The notes: generated by a model not told the origin, from the letters alone. 33,319 bases of DNA from Mycobacterium sp. 852002-50816_SCH5313054-b (GCF_001667185.1 NZ_LZIC01000095.1:1-33319), one strand, 5' to 3'; counted from the first letter of the stretch, positions 6,790 through 14,146 are shown. Translations and numbers: made by a program.

Positions 6790-8199
6790 ATGTCGACGTA
6801 TGACGAGCTGATCAACGCGATCACCTACGTCCGGGAGCGCACCGGCGATCCGAACGGGTGGCAGACGGGCTTGGCGCCGGACGAGGTGGCTGCGGTCATG
6901 ACCCCGACCACCCGGCCGGAAACACTCGATGCGATCGTGCGCAAGATCCGCCAACAGCATTCGAGCCTGTTCGGCACCGCGGCGCCGGGCGGTCCGCCCG
7001 CCGGGCCGCCGCCGGGCACGCCCGATCCCGACCGCGGGCAGGGCCAGGCCGCCGAGGCCATGACAGATGCCGAAGCGGCTCTGGCACATCAGAATTCGGC
7101 TAGCTCTCAGCTCGACATGCAGGTGATCAACGCCATCCTCAACGCCCACCTGAACGCCGTTGAGGGCAGAGAAGCGCTGAACAAGTTGCAGCGGGAAACC
7201 GAAGTTGCCGTCCTGTCGCGGTCGGACCTCGACACCCCGGCCGGGGCGCGCGATTTCCAGCGGTTCCTGATCGGCAAGCTCAAGGACATTCGCGCGGTCG
7301 TCCTGAACGCGAGCCTGGATGACACGTCGAAATCGGCGCTGATGGCTGCCTGGACGTCGCTGTACGATGCCTCCCAGCACGGCCCCGACGAGCGTCCGGC
7401 CGCGGCCGCCGTCCCGGTTGCCGCACCCGCCGGCGCCACCGCCCCCGAGCCCGTCGACGATCCCGACATGGACCCGCTGCTGGATTCGATGTTGGCAGAG
7501 GACCCCGGGCCGCCGACCGATCTCCCCGCACCGTCCCCGGCGGCGAGCGCCGCGGCTCCTGCGGCGCCGGCTGTGCCGACGGTCCCGCCGACGCCGGCCA
7601 TACCCGGCTTCGGCGGGGCGCCGATACCGGGCGGTACGGGCGGCCTCCCGCTACCCGGCCTGCAGGACATCGGCGAGGAGAGGCCGTTGGGATCCCATCA
7701 CCCCGACCCCGGCGACGGTCCCGACGAATCTGACGGCGACGACGAGCACGACGAGGCCCACGCAGAGGACGTCGCAACCGACCAATCCGATTCGCCACCG
7801 GTGGGTCCTACGGCGGTGACCCTGCCCGACGGCGATACGGTAACGGCCGCCAGCCCACAGCTGGCCGCGGCGATCAAAGCCGCCGTCGGTGGGACATCGA
7901 TCCCAGATGCGTTCCATCAGCAGGGAATTACCCTTCCCCCACCGGGAACGGCGGTGCCCAATCCCATCGACCCGCTGCAAGCCGCACCCGGCGACATCGG
8001 CATCCTCACCGATCGTCATGCGCTCGCCCTCGGCCATGAAAAAGCCCTTCTCGACGGCCAGATTCAGCGCATCGCCACCGTCAGCGGGCCGAACTTCCTA
8101 GGCTGGGAGCATCCACCGGCGGTGAGCGCGCCCGCGAGCCCGCCGGTAGAGCCGCACACACCGACACCCACAGGGCCGGCGGCCACGTCGACCACCTGA
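6790..8199 (+). CDS. Proline-rich DUF4226-like protein with degenerate NlpC/P60 end (Rv0026-like)
   Basis: A 469-residue protein without any cysteine. Layout: N-terminal helical domain (1-60), Gly/Pro linker, helical DUF4226-like module (about 95-195, with AGARDFQRFLIGKLKDIRAV), Ala/Pro-rich linker (200-300), acidic His/Asp/Glu stretch (about 315-335), then a C-terminal domain of about 100 residues. That last domain lines up with the P60 domain of the neighbouring peptidase (AFHQQGITLPPPG, QAAPGDIGILTDRHALALG, ALLDGQ) but lacks the Cys-Ser-Gly nucleophile segment while keeping His410. It is therefore probably a binding rather than a cutting domain (inference). I chose ATG 6790 over TTG 6733 because the latter lies in the -35 box. 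The M. tuberculosis homologue is Rv0026. Confidence 0.85.
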   Translation: MSTYDELINAITYVRERTGDPNGWQTGLAPDEVAAVMTPTTRPETLDAIVRKIRQQHSSLFGTAAPGGPPAGPPPGTPDPDRGQGQAAEAMTDAEAALAHQNSASSQLDMQVINAILNAHLNAVEGREALNKLQRETEVAVLSRSDLDTPAGARDFQRFLIGKLKDIRAVVLNASLDDTSKSALMAAWTSLYDASQHGPDERPAAAAVPVAAPAGATAPEPVDDPDMDPLLDSMLAEDPGPPTDLPAPSPAASAAAPAAPAVPTVPPTPAIPGFGGAPIPGGTGGLPLPGLQDIGEERPLGSHHPDPGDGPDESDGDDEHDEAHAEDVATDQSDSPPVGPTAVTLPDGDTVTAASPQLAAAIKAAVGGTSIPDAFHQQGITLPPPGTAVPNPIDPLQAAPGDIGILTDRHALALGHEKALLDGQIQRIATVSGPNFLGWEHPPAVSAPASPPVEPHTPTPTGPAATSTT

Positions 8200-8254
8200 C
8201 AATAGTGATGGCCCCGCCCTCCCCCGGCGGTGCACCGAGTAGGAGAGAGAGCAG

Positions 8255-8572
8255 ATGGCAGAACCAATCCGTGTGGTGCCCGCGCACTTACGCGAAGCCG
8301 CTGCGCGTCACCAGGAGACCTCCGATTACCTGCGCACCGTTCCGTCTTCGCATGCGGCGATCCAGGAAAGCCTGGACTCGCTGGGGCCCATCTTCGGCGA
8401 ACTGCGCGACGCCGGACGCGAACTGCTCGAGCTGCGGCGCCAGTGCTACGAACAACAAGCCGACGAGCACGCCGACATGGCGGAGAGACTCAGCGCGTCG
8501 GCGGCCATGTGGGAAGAGCACGAGCAAGACGCGGCACGAAATTTCGGCGGCATCGTTGACGGGGGTCGGTGA
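8255..8572 (+). CDS. EspC-like (DUF2580) small helical protein, Rv0027-like
   Basis: A 105-residue protein with the length and helix-turn-helix character of type VII-associated EspC/WXG100-like proteins. The N-terminus IRVVPAHLREAAARHQETSDYL is typical of the DUF2580/EspC family, followed by a long amphipathic helix and a C-terminal helix with AAMWEEHEQD. There is no glycine turn (W-x-G) and no C-terminal YxxxD/E signal, so it might need a partner to be exported. A strong AGGAGAGAGAG ribosome-binding site precedes ATG 8255. Its stop overlaps the next start (GTGA), so the two are coupled. It lies 55 bases after the proline-rich protein gene. Confidence 0.85.
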   Translation: MAEPIRVVPAHLREAAARHQETSDYLRTVPSSHAAIQESLDSLGPIFGELRDAGRELLELRRQCYEQQADEHADMAERLSASAAMWEEHEQDAARNFGGIVDGGR

Positions 8573-8871
8573 CGGACGCCAATCCCGCCTTCGACACCGT
8601 GCACCCGAGCGGGCACATCCTGGTGCGCTCTTGCCGCGGCGGGTATATGCACAGCGTCGCGCTGAGTGAAGAGGCGATGGAAACCGACGCCGAAACCCTG
8701 GCGCACGGAATCTTGTTGACCGCCGAGGTGTCCTGCCTCAAAGCGCTGCTGGAAGTTCGCAACGAGATCGTGGCGGCCGGCCATACCCCGTCGATGGAGG
8801 TTCCCAGCCCGCACGACCTCGATGCGGCGATCGAAAAGCTGCTGGCGCACAAGTTGCGGCGCCGCGCCTAA
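8569..8871 (+). CDS. Small conserved mycobacterial protein (Rv0028-like)
   Basis: A 100-residue protein, probably the family labelled DUF2694 (recalled, not checked). The N-terminal half, FDTVHPSGHILVRSCRGGYMHSVALS, looks like beta strands; the second half, ETDAETLAHGILLTAEVSCLKALLEVRNEIV, is helical. This is reminiscent of YbaB/EspD-type small partners found beside EspC-like genes. It starts at GTG 8569, overlapping the EspC-like stop, which suggests equimolar production and a complex with it. The function is not established. Its TAA overlaps the stop of a small minus-strand gene. Confidence 0.8.
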   Translation: MTDANPAFDTVHPSGHILVRSCRGGYMHSVALSEEAMETDAETLAHGILLTAEVSCLKALLEVRNEIVAAGHTPSMEVPSPHDLDAAIEKLLAHKLRRRA

Positions 8872-9011
8872 ACCAACCAGGTCTTGGCGCTGTCGGGATC
8901 GGGAGCGATGTCCGTGGGCGGCTCGACGGGATTGGGGCCGAACAACTCTCGCGCGCGGGCCAGCAGAGCGCGCACCTCGTCGAGTTGCTGCTGCAGCGCA
9001 GAATCAGCCAT
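8868..9011 (-). CDS. Small leaderless 47-residue protein, easily missed
   Basis: Reading the minus strand from ATG 9011 gives MADSALQQQLDEVRALLARA, then a hydrophilic proline/aspartate-rich tail ending DSAKTWLV and TAG at 8868. The first half is an amphipathic helix with leucines in heptad-like spacing. Support for a real gene comes from an unusually good promoter: TTGTGC (9046-9041), 17-base spacer, TAGCGT (9023-9018), then six bases to the ATG, so the message would be leaderless. The stop overlaps that of the Rv0028-like gene. I do not recognise a family; a short partner of the neighbouring helical proteins is possible. Confidence 0.6.
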   Translation of the reverse strand: MADSALQQQLDEVRALLARARELFGPNPVEPPTDIAPDPDSAKTWLV

Positions 9012-9046
9012 GTCCCCACGCTACCCAGCTCGTCGCAGCAGCACAA
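9012..9046 (-). promoter_or_regulatory. Promoter of the small leaderless gene
   Basis: On the minus strand: -35 TTGTGC at 9046-9041, 17-base spacer, -10 TAGCGT at 9023-9018, six bases to ATG 9011. Confidence 0.55.
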
Positions 9047-9081
9047 TTCACCGACCGAATAGACGACCCGGCGGATCCCGG

Positions 9082-9093
9082 TAGGCTTAGCCA
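9082..9093 (+). promoter_or_regulatory. -10 element for leaderless Rv0029-like transcript
   Basis: TAGGCT at 9082-9087 and a six-base spacer to GTG 9094. Together with the opposite-facing promoter at 9018-9046 it forms a compact divergent promoter region of 82 bases. Confidence 0.5.
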
Positions 9094-10305
9094 GTGGCGA
9101 TCTTCGGTCGAATAACGGCGCGCCAGCGCCTCCGGAGAGCTACCCGGGAATCGCTAGCGATTCCAGCCTTCAGCTCTCCCGTGGACTGCACCCCGTGGGT
9201 GACGGGCGGGCTTTGGCCTGCCGAATTGTCCACGACCCGCGCCGAAACCGCCACTCTCGCAGAGTATCTGAGGGACGACCTGCAGCGCATCACGCGAAGC
9301 GCCAACGACCAGCTCAGGAAAATCCAGCTAGCCGGCATGCCCGAATTCGTCCGACGGGCAGAGGAAGCCAGGGTCATCGAGGAGGCCCGGGCGCGTGCCG
9401 TGCGGCGGGTCGAGTCGGCGATTCGCCATGCCCACGCCGTGCAGCCCGGGCCGCCCCCCGAACGGGAACGCCCGGACCACGCCGAGAGTTTTGACGGCGC
9501 CGATCTCGAGGCGACGCAAATCATCCCCGTGGTCAGCGACGCTGCCGCTGACCCTCAGGAAGCCGCCGAGGAGGACGAGACCGAGGCTTCCGAGGGCCGC
9601 CACCGGGCCTCCGACGAGGCCCCCACCGCCCCGCCACCCGAGCCCACTGAACAAAACCCAGCCCCCGCGGGGGCAACCGAATCCGACGACGAGCGCCTGC
9701 AGCGCCTGCTCGCGTTCGTGGTCCATCAAGAGCCGCGCCTGAATTGGGCGATCGGCGATCGCCCCGACGGCAGCACCGTGCTCGTCACCGACTTCGCCCA
9801 TGGCTGGATACCGCCGGGCATCGCGCTTCCCGAGGGCGTGCGGTTATTGGAACCGGAGCGACGTACCGGCAAGGTCTCGGCGCTGGTCGGCGAGACCCTG
9901 CGCACCCGCACCTACGCCCCCGGTGATTCCCTGGGCTGGCTCGATGACTTCGCCGAGACGGCGGCGTCGGCGCGGGCCCGCGAGCTGCCCGCGGCACACG
10001 ATCTCGGCTGGGAGTTGAGCCAGGCCACGCATTGGCGGGACGGATTGCCGCGGATGGTGCACACGTTGGCCCGGGCCGCGGCCGCCGGAACCGGCGTCGC
10101 GGAAGAAGAGATCGACTTGCTCCGGGTGCATCTCGATACGGCGCGCTATCAGCTCTTGATCCAGTATCCGAACCCCGACCCCGGGCTCTTCCTCAACTGC
10201 CTGCTGCTGGCCGCCACCGAAGGCGTCGTGACCGGGGATATGGTGTCGGCGAACTACCACCTCGCCTGGTTTCACAAGCTCAACGAGCCGACGGGTGCTC
10301 CGTAG
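9094..10305 (+). CDS. Rv0029-like protein, type VII secretion-associated (DUF5631/DUF5632-like)
   Basis: A 403-residue protein, somewhat longer than Rv0029. An N-terminal helical, arginine-rich region (about 1-115) is joined by an acidic/proline linker (115-195) to a conserved C-terminal region of about 200 residues that begins ERLQRLLAFVVHQEPRLNWAIG and includes VLVTDFAHGWIPPGIALPEG. From memory this C-terminal region is labelled DUF5632/DUF5631 and also occurs in ESX-linked proteins such as EspK; I could not verify that. No signal peptide or membrane segment is seen. The GTG at 9094 follows TAGGCT by six bases (leaderless). Its first 90 bases contain a large hairpin. It converges on the Rv0036c-like gene with a 5-base gap. 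Confidence 0.82.
   Translation: MAIFGRITARQRLRRATRESLAIPAFSSPVDCTPWVTGGLWPAELSTTRAETATLAEYLRDDLQRITRSANDQLRKIQLAGMPEFVRRAEEARVIEEARARAVRRVESAIRHAHAVQPGPPPERERPDHAESFDGADLEATQIIPVVSDAAADPQEAAEEDETEASEGRHRASDEAPTAPPPEPTEQNPAPAGATESDDERLQRLLAFVVHQEPRLNWAIGDRPDGSTVLVTDFAHGWIPPGIALPEGVRLLEPERRTGKVSALVGETLRTRTYAPGDSLGWLDDFAETAASARARELPAAHDLGWELSQATHWRDGLPRMVHTLARAAAAGTGVAEEEIDLLRVHLDTARYQLLIQYPNPDPGLFLNCLLLAATEGVVTGDMVSANYHLAWFHKLNEPTGAP
9134..9179 (+). repeat. Two-tier inverted repeat inside the start of the Rv0029-like gene
   Basis: Inner perfect 18-base palindrome GGAATCGCTAGCGATTCC (9147-9164) is flanked by an outer 8-bp stem GGAGAGCT (9134-9141) / AGCTCTCC (9172-9179). In RNA it would fold into a strong hairpin 40-86 nucleotides from the predicted transcript 5' end. 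Confidence 0.75.
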
Positions 10306-10310
10306 GCCAG

Positions 10311-11084
10311 TTATCGACCGGGGCCGGGTGGCCCGGCGAAGGCTTGAGCGATCTCGAGCCACCGCTGCGCGTCCGGACCGTCCGCCGTAATGTCCAGCGC
10401 GCCCAGCGGACGCCGCTGGGTCACCAGGAAACAGAAGTCCTCGGCGGAGCCCGTGACCCGCTGGGCGGCATCCGGCGGGCCCCAGGACCAGGTGTCGCCG
10501 CCGGGCCCGCGCAGCTCGACGAGGAACGGGTCGGTCGGCGGACCCAGGTTGTTGATGATGAATGCGTAGTCGCGGGTGCGCACCCCGATGTGTGCGATCG
10601 ACCGGAGGCGCTCGGTGGCGCGTCGTTTGACGCCGAGGGCGTCGGCGACGTCGAGCCCGTGCGCCCACGTTTCCATCAGCCGGGCCGTCGCCATTGATGC
10701 AGCACTCATCGGTGGCCCGAACCACGGCAGCTTGCGGCCGTCGGGCACGGCCAGCAGCGCCTCGTGCAGCCGCGCGCGGGTGGCCCGCCAATCGGCGAGC
10801 AGTTCGGCCGGTGCCACGGCGGCCAGCTCCTCGGCGCCCGTGTCCACGAAACCGGTCGGATCGGCCTGGGCAGCCGCCAACACCTCGGCGAATCCCGCCT
10901 CGTCGGTGACGGCCGTCAGCGCGACCCGGTCGGTCCACAGCAGGTGCCCGATCTGGTGGGCAACGGTCCAGCCCGGCGCCGGCGTCGGATCCGCCCACCC
11001 GTCGGACGGCAGTGGCGCCACCAGCGCGTCGAGGTCGTCGCTTTCGGCGCGCAGGTCGGCCACCATCGGCTCGGCAGCGGTCAC
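10311..11084 (-). CDS. Mycothiol maleylpyruvate isomerase-like / DinB-fold protein (Rv0036c-like, TIGR03084 type)
   Basis: A 257-residue protein of the TIGR03084 family. The N-terminal DinB/MDMPI four-helix domain shows WTVAHQIGHLLWTD and ARLMETWAHGLDVADALG, which supply the histidines of the family's metal site. The C-terminal part (about 165-255) is a wHTH/SCP-like domain (FLVELRGPGGDTWSWGP, DFCFLVTQRR). Related enzymes use mycothiol as cofactor for isomerisation or thiol transfer; the substrate here is unknown. GTG 11084 lies seven bases after TAAGGT (11097-11092), whose TAA is also the stop codon of the upstream MFS gene, so an internal leaderless promoter is embedded at the end of that gene. 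Confidence 0.87.
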   Translation of the reverse strand: MTAAEPMVADLRAESDDLDALVAPLPSDGWADPTPAPGWTVAHQIGHLLWTDRVALTAVTDEAGFAEVLAAAQADPTGFVDTGAEELAAVAPAELLADWRATRARLHEALLAVPDGRKLPWFGPPMSAASMATARLMETWAHGLDVADALGVKRRATERLRSIAHIGVRTRDYAFIINNLGPPTDPFLVELRGPGGDTWSWGPPDAAQRVTGSAEDFCFLVTQRRPLGALDITADGPDAQRWLEIAQAFAGPPGPGR

Positions 11085-11091
11085 GGTATGT

Positions 11092-11097
11092 ACCTTA
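11092..11097 (-). promoter_or_regulatory. -10 element overlapping the MFS stop codon
   Basis: TAAGGT (11097-11092, minus strand) ends seven bases before GTG 11084. Its first three bases are the TAA stop of the MFS gene. Confidence 0.45.
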
Positions 11098-12396
11098 GCG
11101 ACTGCTGAGCGGCTGCCCGCGACGCCCGATGACGCTGTGCATCGCGAGCCCGATCAAATACAGCACCGACCCGAAGAGCACAAACACCGGCGCGCGCCCG
11201 TCGTCGGGAATCAAGATGGCGGACACCGTGATCGCGACGATGAACGCCATCCAGAACAGCGCATCCTGCACCGCGAACACGTGTCCGCGCAGCGCGTCGT
11301 CGACATCCATCTGCATCGCGGAGTCGGCGCACAGCTTCACCATCTGACCGGCCACGCCGAGGCAAAAACCGCACACCACCATCACCGGGACACGCAGCAG
11401 GGCACCGGGGATCTGGACGAGCGCGGCCGCGACCAGCGCACCGTTCGCCGTGGCGTAGCGGCCCCAACGGCGAACCGCCGACGGCGTCAACACGTTGGCC
11501 AAGAAGGCCCCGAGACCGGAAGCGGCGAAGAACACCAGCGCGATGCCCAGGCCCCCGGTCGCGGGACCGCGCAGGTGGTGCACCAGCAGCAGCATCACCA
11601 GCGAGTTGATCCCGACCACCATCCGATGAGAGGCCAGGGCCGACAAGGTGGCAGCGACGGTGGGGCTCTGCACCACCGTGCGGGCGCCATGCAGCCAGCC
11701 GGTGATCACCGCGTACACGGCCGATCCGTGGATCGCGCGTTTGGTGTCGTCCGGGCCCAGCACCCGGGAGCCGAATCGCAACGACAAGAGCAACGCGATC
11801 GAAACGGGAATGGCCGTGATGAAGATGATCACCGAGGCGCCCTCGTCGCCGGCACCGGCGAAGAAGCGCGGCACCAGCATGAAATTGGCGCCCAGGAAGG
11901 CCGCGACGGCACCGGACGCAGTGGCAACAGAGTTCATCGTCACCACCTGCTCGCGCGGCACGACGTGGGGCAGGGATGCCGACAGCCCCGACGCGACAAA
12001 CCGGGCCAAGCCGTTGGCGAACAGCGCCGCGATCAGCAGCGGCAGATCGCCGGCGCGTACCGCCAGAATGGTGCCGATTCCCGCGATGAGGACCAGGCGG
12101 CCCGTCGTCGCGCCCACCAGCACCAGCCGTCGATCCCAGCGGTCCATCAGCGCGCCGGCGAAGGGCCCCAGCAACGAGTAGGGCAAGAACAGCACCGTGA
12201 ACGCGCGCGCGATCGCCATCGGATCGGCGGCGCGATCCGGGTTGAACAACAGCGCCCCGGCCAGCCCCGCCTGAAACAGCCCATCGCCGAACTGACTCGC
12301 CATGCGCACCTGCAGCAGCCGCCAGAAATCCGGCAAACCGCGCACCGACCGCCAAAGTTCGGCGGATGCGCGTGAGTGCGTCCGGAGTTGAATCAC
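11095..12396 (-). CDS. MFS transporter (Rv0037c-like)
   Basis: A 433-residue integral membrane protein with about 12 hydrophobic segments. The loop 2-3 motif is visible as GPFAGALMDRWDRRLVLVG, the hallmark of the major facilitator superfamily drug/H+ antiporter type (compare G-x-L-a-D-r-x-G-r-k/r). The central loop contains GSRVLGPDDTKRAIHG. The M. tuberculosis homologue is Rv0037c, whose substrate is not known. It starts at GTG 12396 and diverges from the YqgE gene across 99 bases. The Rv0036c-like gene follows 10 bases downstream on the same strand, so some read-through is likely. Confidence 0.92.
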   Translation of the reverse strand: MIQLRTHSRASAELWRSVRGLPDFWRLLQVRMASQFGDGLFQAGLAGALLFNPDRAADPMAIARAFTVLFLPYSLLGPFAGALMDRWDRRLVLVGATTGRLVLIAGIGTILAVRAGDLPLLIAALFANGLARFVASGLSASLPHVVPREQVVTMNSVATASGAVAAFLGANFMLVPRFFAGAGDEGASVIIFITAIPVSIALLLSLRFGSRVLGPDDTKRAIHGSAVYAVITGWLHGARTVVQSPTVAATLSALASHRMVVGINSLVMLLLVHHLRGPATGGLGIALVFFAASGLGAFLANVLTPSAVRRWGRYATANGALVAAALVQIPGALLRVPVMVVCGFCLGVAGQMVKLCADSAMQMDVDDALRGHVFAVQDALFWMAFIVAITVSAILIPDDGRAPVFVLFGSVLYLIGLAMHSVIGRRGQPLSSR

Positions 12397-12495
12397 AGAA
12401 CCGACTTCCAGGATTGGGTTTCACCAACAGTACAAATATTCCGGCGCCACGCTCGATTAACACAGGCCGCGAAGCGAAGATGCGATGATGGTGTG

Positions 12496-13098
12496 ATGCC
12501 GCCGGAAGACCCCGAAGACTACATCGCACCCGCCGCGCAGCGGGTTCGCGCGGGCACTCTCCTGCTTGCCAATACGGATCTCCTCGAACCCACGTTTCGG
12601 CGCAGCGTGATCTACATCGTCGAGCACAACGACGGCGGCACACTGGGCGTCGTGCTCAACCGCTCCAGCGAGACCGCGGTGTACAACGTGTTGCCGCAGT
12701 GGGCAAAACTGTCGGCCAAACCCAAGACCATGTTCATCGGTGGGCCGGTCAAGCGCGACTCGGCCCTTTGTCTCGCGGCGCTGCGCTTCGGCGCCGATCC
12801 GCAAGGGGTACCGGGCCTGCGGCATGTGGACGGCCGGATAGTGATGGTCGATCTGGACGCCGAGCCCGACCTGATCGCCCCGCTGGTGGAGGGGGTGCGC
12901 ATCTTCGCCGGGTACTCCGGCTGGACCATCGGCCAGCTCGAGGGTGAGATCGAGCGCGACGACTGGATTGTGTTGTCCGCGTTGCCATCCGACGTTCTGG
13001 TTGGGCCGAGGGCCGACCTCTGGGGGCAGGTGCTGCGTCGCCAGCCGCTGCCGCTTTCCCTGCTCGCGACCCACCCGATCGACGTGAGCCGAAACTAG
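12496..13098 (+). CDS. YqgE/AlgH family protein (DUF179, Rv0038-like)
   Basis: A 200-residue cytosolic protein. It shows the family features RVRAGTLLLANTDLLEPTF, VIYIVEHNDGGTLGVVLNR, MFIGGPVKRDS, FAGYSGWTIGQLEGEIERDDW and a terminal DLWGQVLRR segment. YqgE/AlgH proteins are widespread; a general biochemical role is not established. I chose ATG 12496 because the family homology begins shortly after it and the length agrees with Rv0038 (202 residues); the open frame extends upstream to 12376 without similarity. It ends in TAG at 13096-13098, which overlaps the stop codon of the converging transporter gene as CTAG. Confidence 0.93.
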   Translation: MPPEDPEDYIAPAAQRVRAGTLLLANTDLLEPTFRRSVIYIVEHNDGGTLGVVLNRSSETAVYNVLPQWAKLSAKPKTMFIGGPVKRDSALCLAALRFGADPQGVPGLRHVDGRIVMVDLDAEPDLIAPLVEGVRIFAGYSGWTIGQLEGEIERDDWIVLSALPSDVLVGPRADLWGQVLRRQPLPLSLLATHPIDVSRN

Positions 13099-14114
13099 GG
13101 CCCCTCCCCCGCTTCCGGGCTGCCGACCGTACGCGCCGAAGGCGCCTCGTCAGCCCGCCGCGCAAGCCTGCTGGCGATCAGCGCGCAGACCACCAATTGG
13201 ATCTGATGAAAGATCATCAGCGGCAACATGGTCAAACCGACTGTGGCCGCTGGAAATAGCACCAGCGCCATCGGAAGTCCGGACGCCATACTCTTTTTCG
13301 ACCCACAGAACAGCAAGACGATCGCATCGCCGCGGTCCAGCCGGGCCAGCCGGCCGGTGGCGGTGGTCGCGGCCAGTACTGCCGCGAGCAATACCGTGGC
13401 GACGATGGTCACCCCGATCAAGCGCGACACATCGACGCTGACCCAGACCCCCTTGACCACGCCCATCGCGAACGCGGTGTACACCACCAGCAGGACGGAT
13501 CCGCGATCCACCACCTTCACCGACGCCGCGTGCCGGGCGATTGTCCCGCCGAGCCACGGCCGCGTCAGCTGGCCCGCCGCGAACGGCAGCAACAGCTGCA
13601 GCATGATGTCGCGGATGGCGGTGCCGTCCACGCGCGGCGCACCGCTGGTCGTCATCAACAGCACCACGAGGAGCGGCGTGAGCACCACACCGAGGATGTT
13701 GGACAACGACGCGCTGACGATGGCCGCCGACACGTGGCCCCGCGCGATCGAGGTGAACGCGACGGACGACTGCACCGTCGACGGGACGAGGCAAAGAAAC
13801 AGCAGCCCGTTGTAGAGATCGATGGTCAGCACCGACGGCACCAGCGCCCGGGCCGCCAAGCCCAGCAGCGGAAATATCACAAACGTCGTGGCCAGCACGA
13901 GCAGATGCAGCCGCCATTGACGCACACCGTGCCAGGCTTGTTGGGGCGACAGCCGGGTGCCGTACAGGAAGAACAACAGCGCGATCGCCGCTTTCGCGGC
14001 GACGGACACCACGTCGGCGGCCCGGCCGTGGGCCGGGACAAGGGCGGCGAGGGCCACGGTCGCCGCCAGCGCCAGTAGAAACGAGTCGACCGGGATCGCG
14101 GACAGCCGCTTCAC
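13095..14114 (-). CDS. Bile acid:sodium symporter-family (SBF/BASS) transporter
   Basis: A 339-residue membrane protein with about 9-10 hydrophobic helices. Typical SBF/YfeH-type features are LFFLYGTRLSPQQAWHGVRQW, the discontinuous-helix motif LFLCLVPSTVQSSVAFTSIARG and the second inverted-repeat counterpart LLFCGSKKSMASGLPMALVLFP. Such carriers import organic anions with sodium; the substrate is unknown. I chose GTG 14114 since it is the only start between the upstream stop (14147) and the first membrane helix; a longer frame to 14237 would overlap the upstream gene. M. tuberculosis, as I recall, has no such gene between Rv0038 and Rv0039c. It converges on yqgE with overlapping stops. Confidence 0.9.
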   Translation of the reverse strand: MKRLSAIPVDSFLLALAATVALAALVPAHGRAADVVSVAAKAAIALLFFLYGTRLSPQQAWHGVRQWRLHLLVLATTFVIFPLLGLAARALVPSVLTIDLYNGLLFLCLVPSTVQSSVAFTSIARGHVSAAIVSASLSNILGVVLTPLLVVLLMTTSGAPRVDGTAIRDIMLQLLLPFAAGQLTRPWLGGTIARHAASVKVVDRGSVLLVVYTAFAMGVVKGVWVSVDVSRLIGVTIVATVLLAAVLAATTATGRLARLDRGDAIVLLFCGSKKSMASGLPMALVLFPAATVGLTMLPLMIFHQIQLVVCALIASRLARRADEAPSARTVGSPEAGEGP

Positions 14115-14146
14115 CAGGACGGCTCGACCGGCGGGCCGCGATCGGA

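Noticed and set aside
9120..9215. Stretch with GGGAATCGCTAGCGATT and GGGTGACGGGCGGG that recalls small-subunit rRNA signatures
   Set aside because: It lies in the coding frame of the Rv0029-like gene, the flanking bases do not match rRNA, and the similarity is limited to two short words on inconsistent strands.
10576..12375. 599-codon plus-strand open frame
   Set aside because: It is the antisense shadow of the MFS transporter and Rv0036c-like genes; its Gln/Arg/His-rich composition has no recognisable domain.
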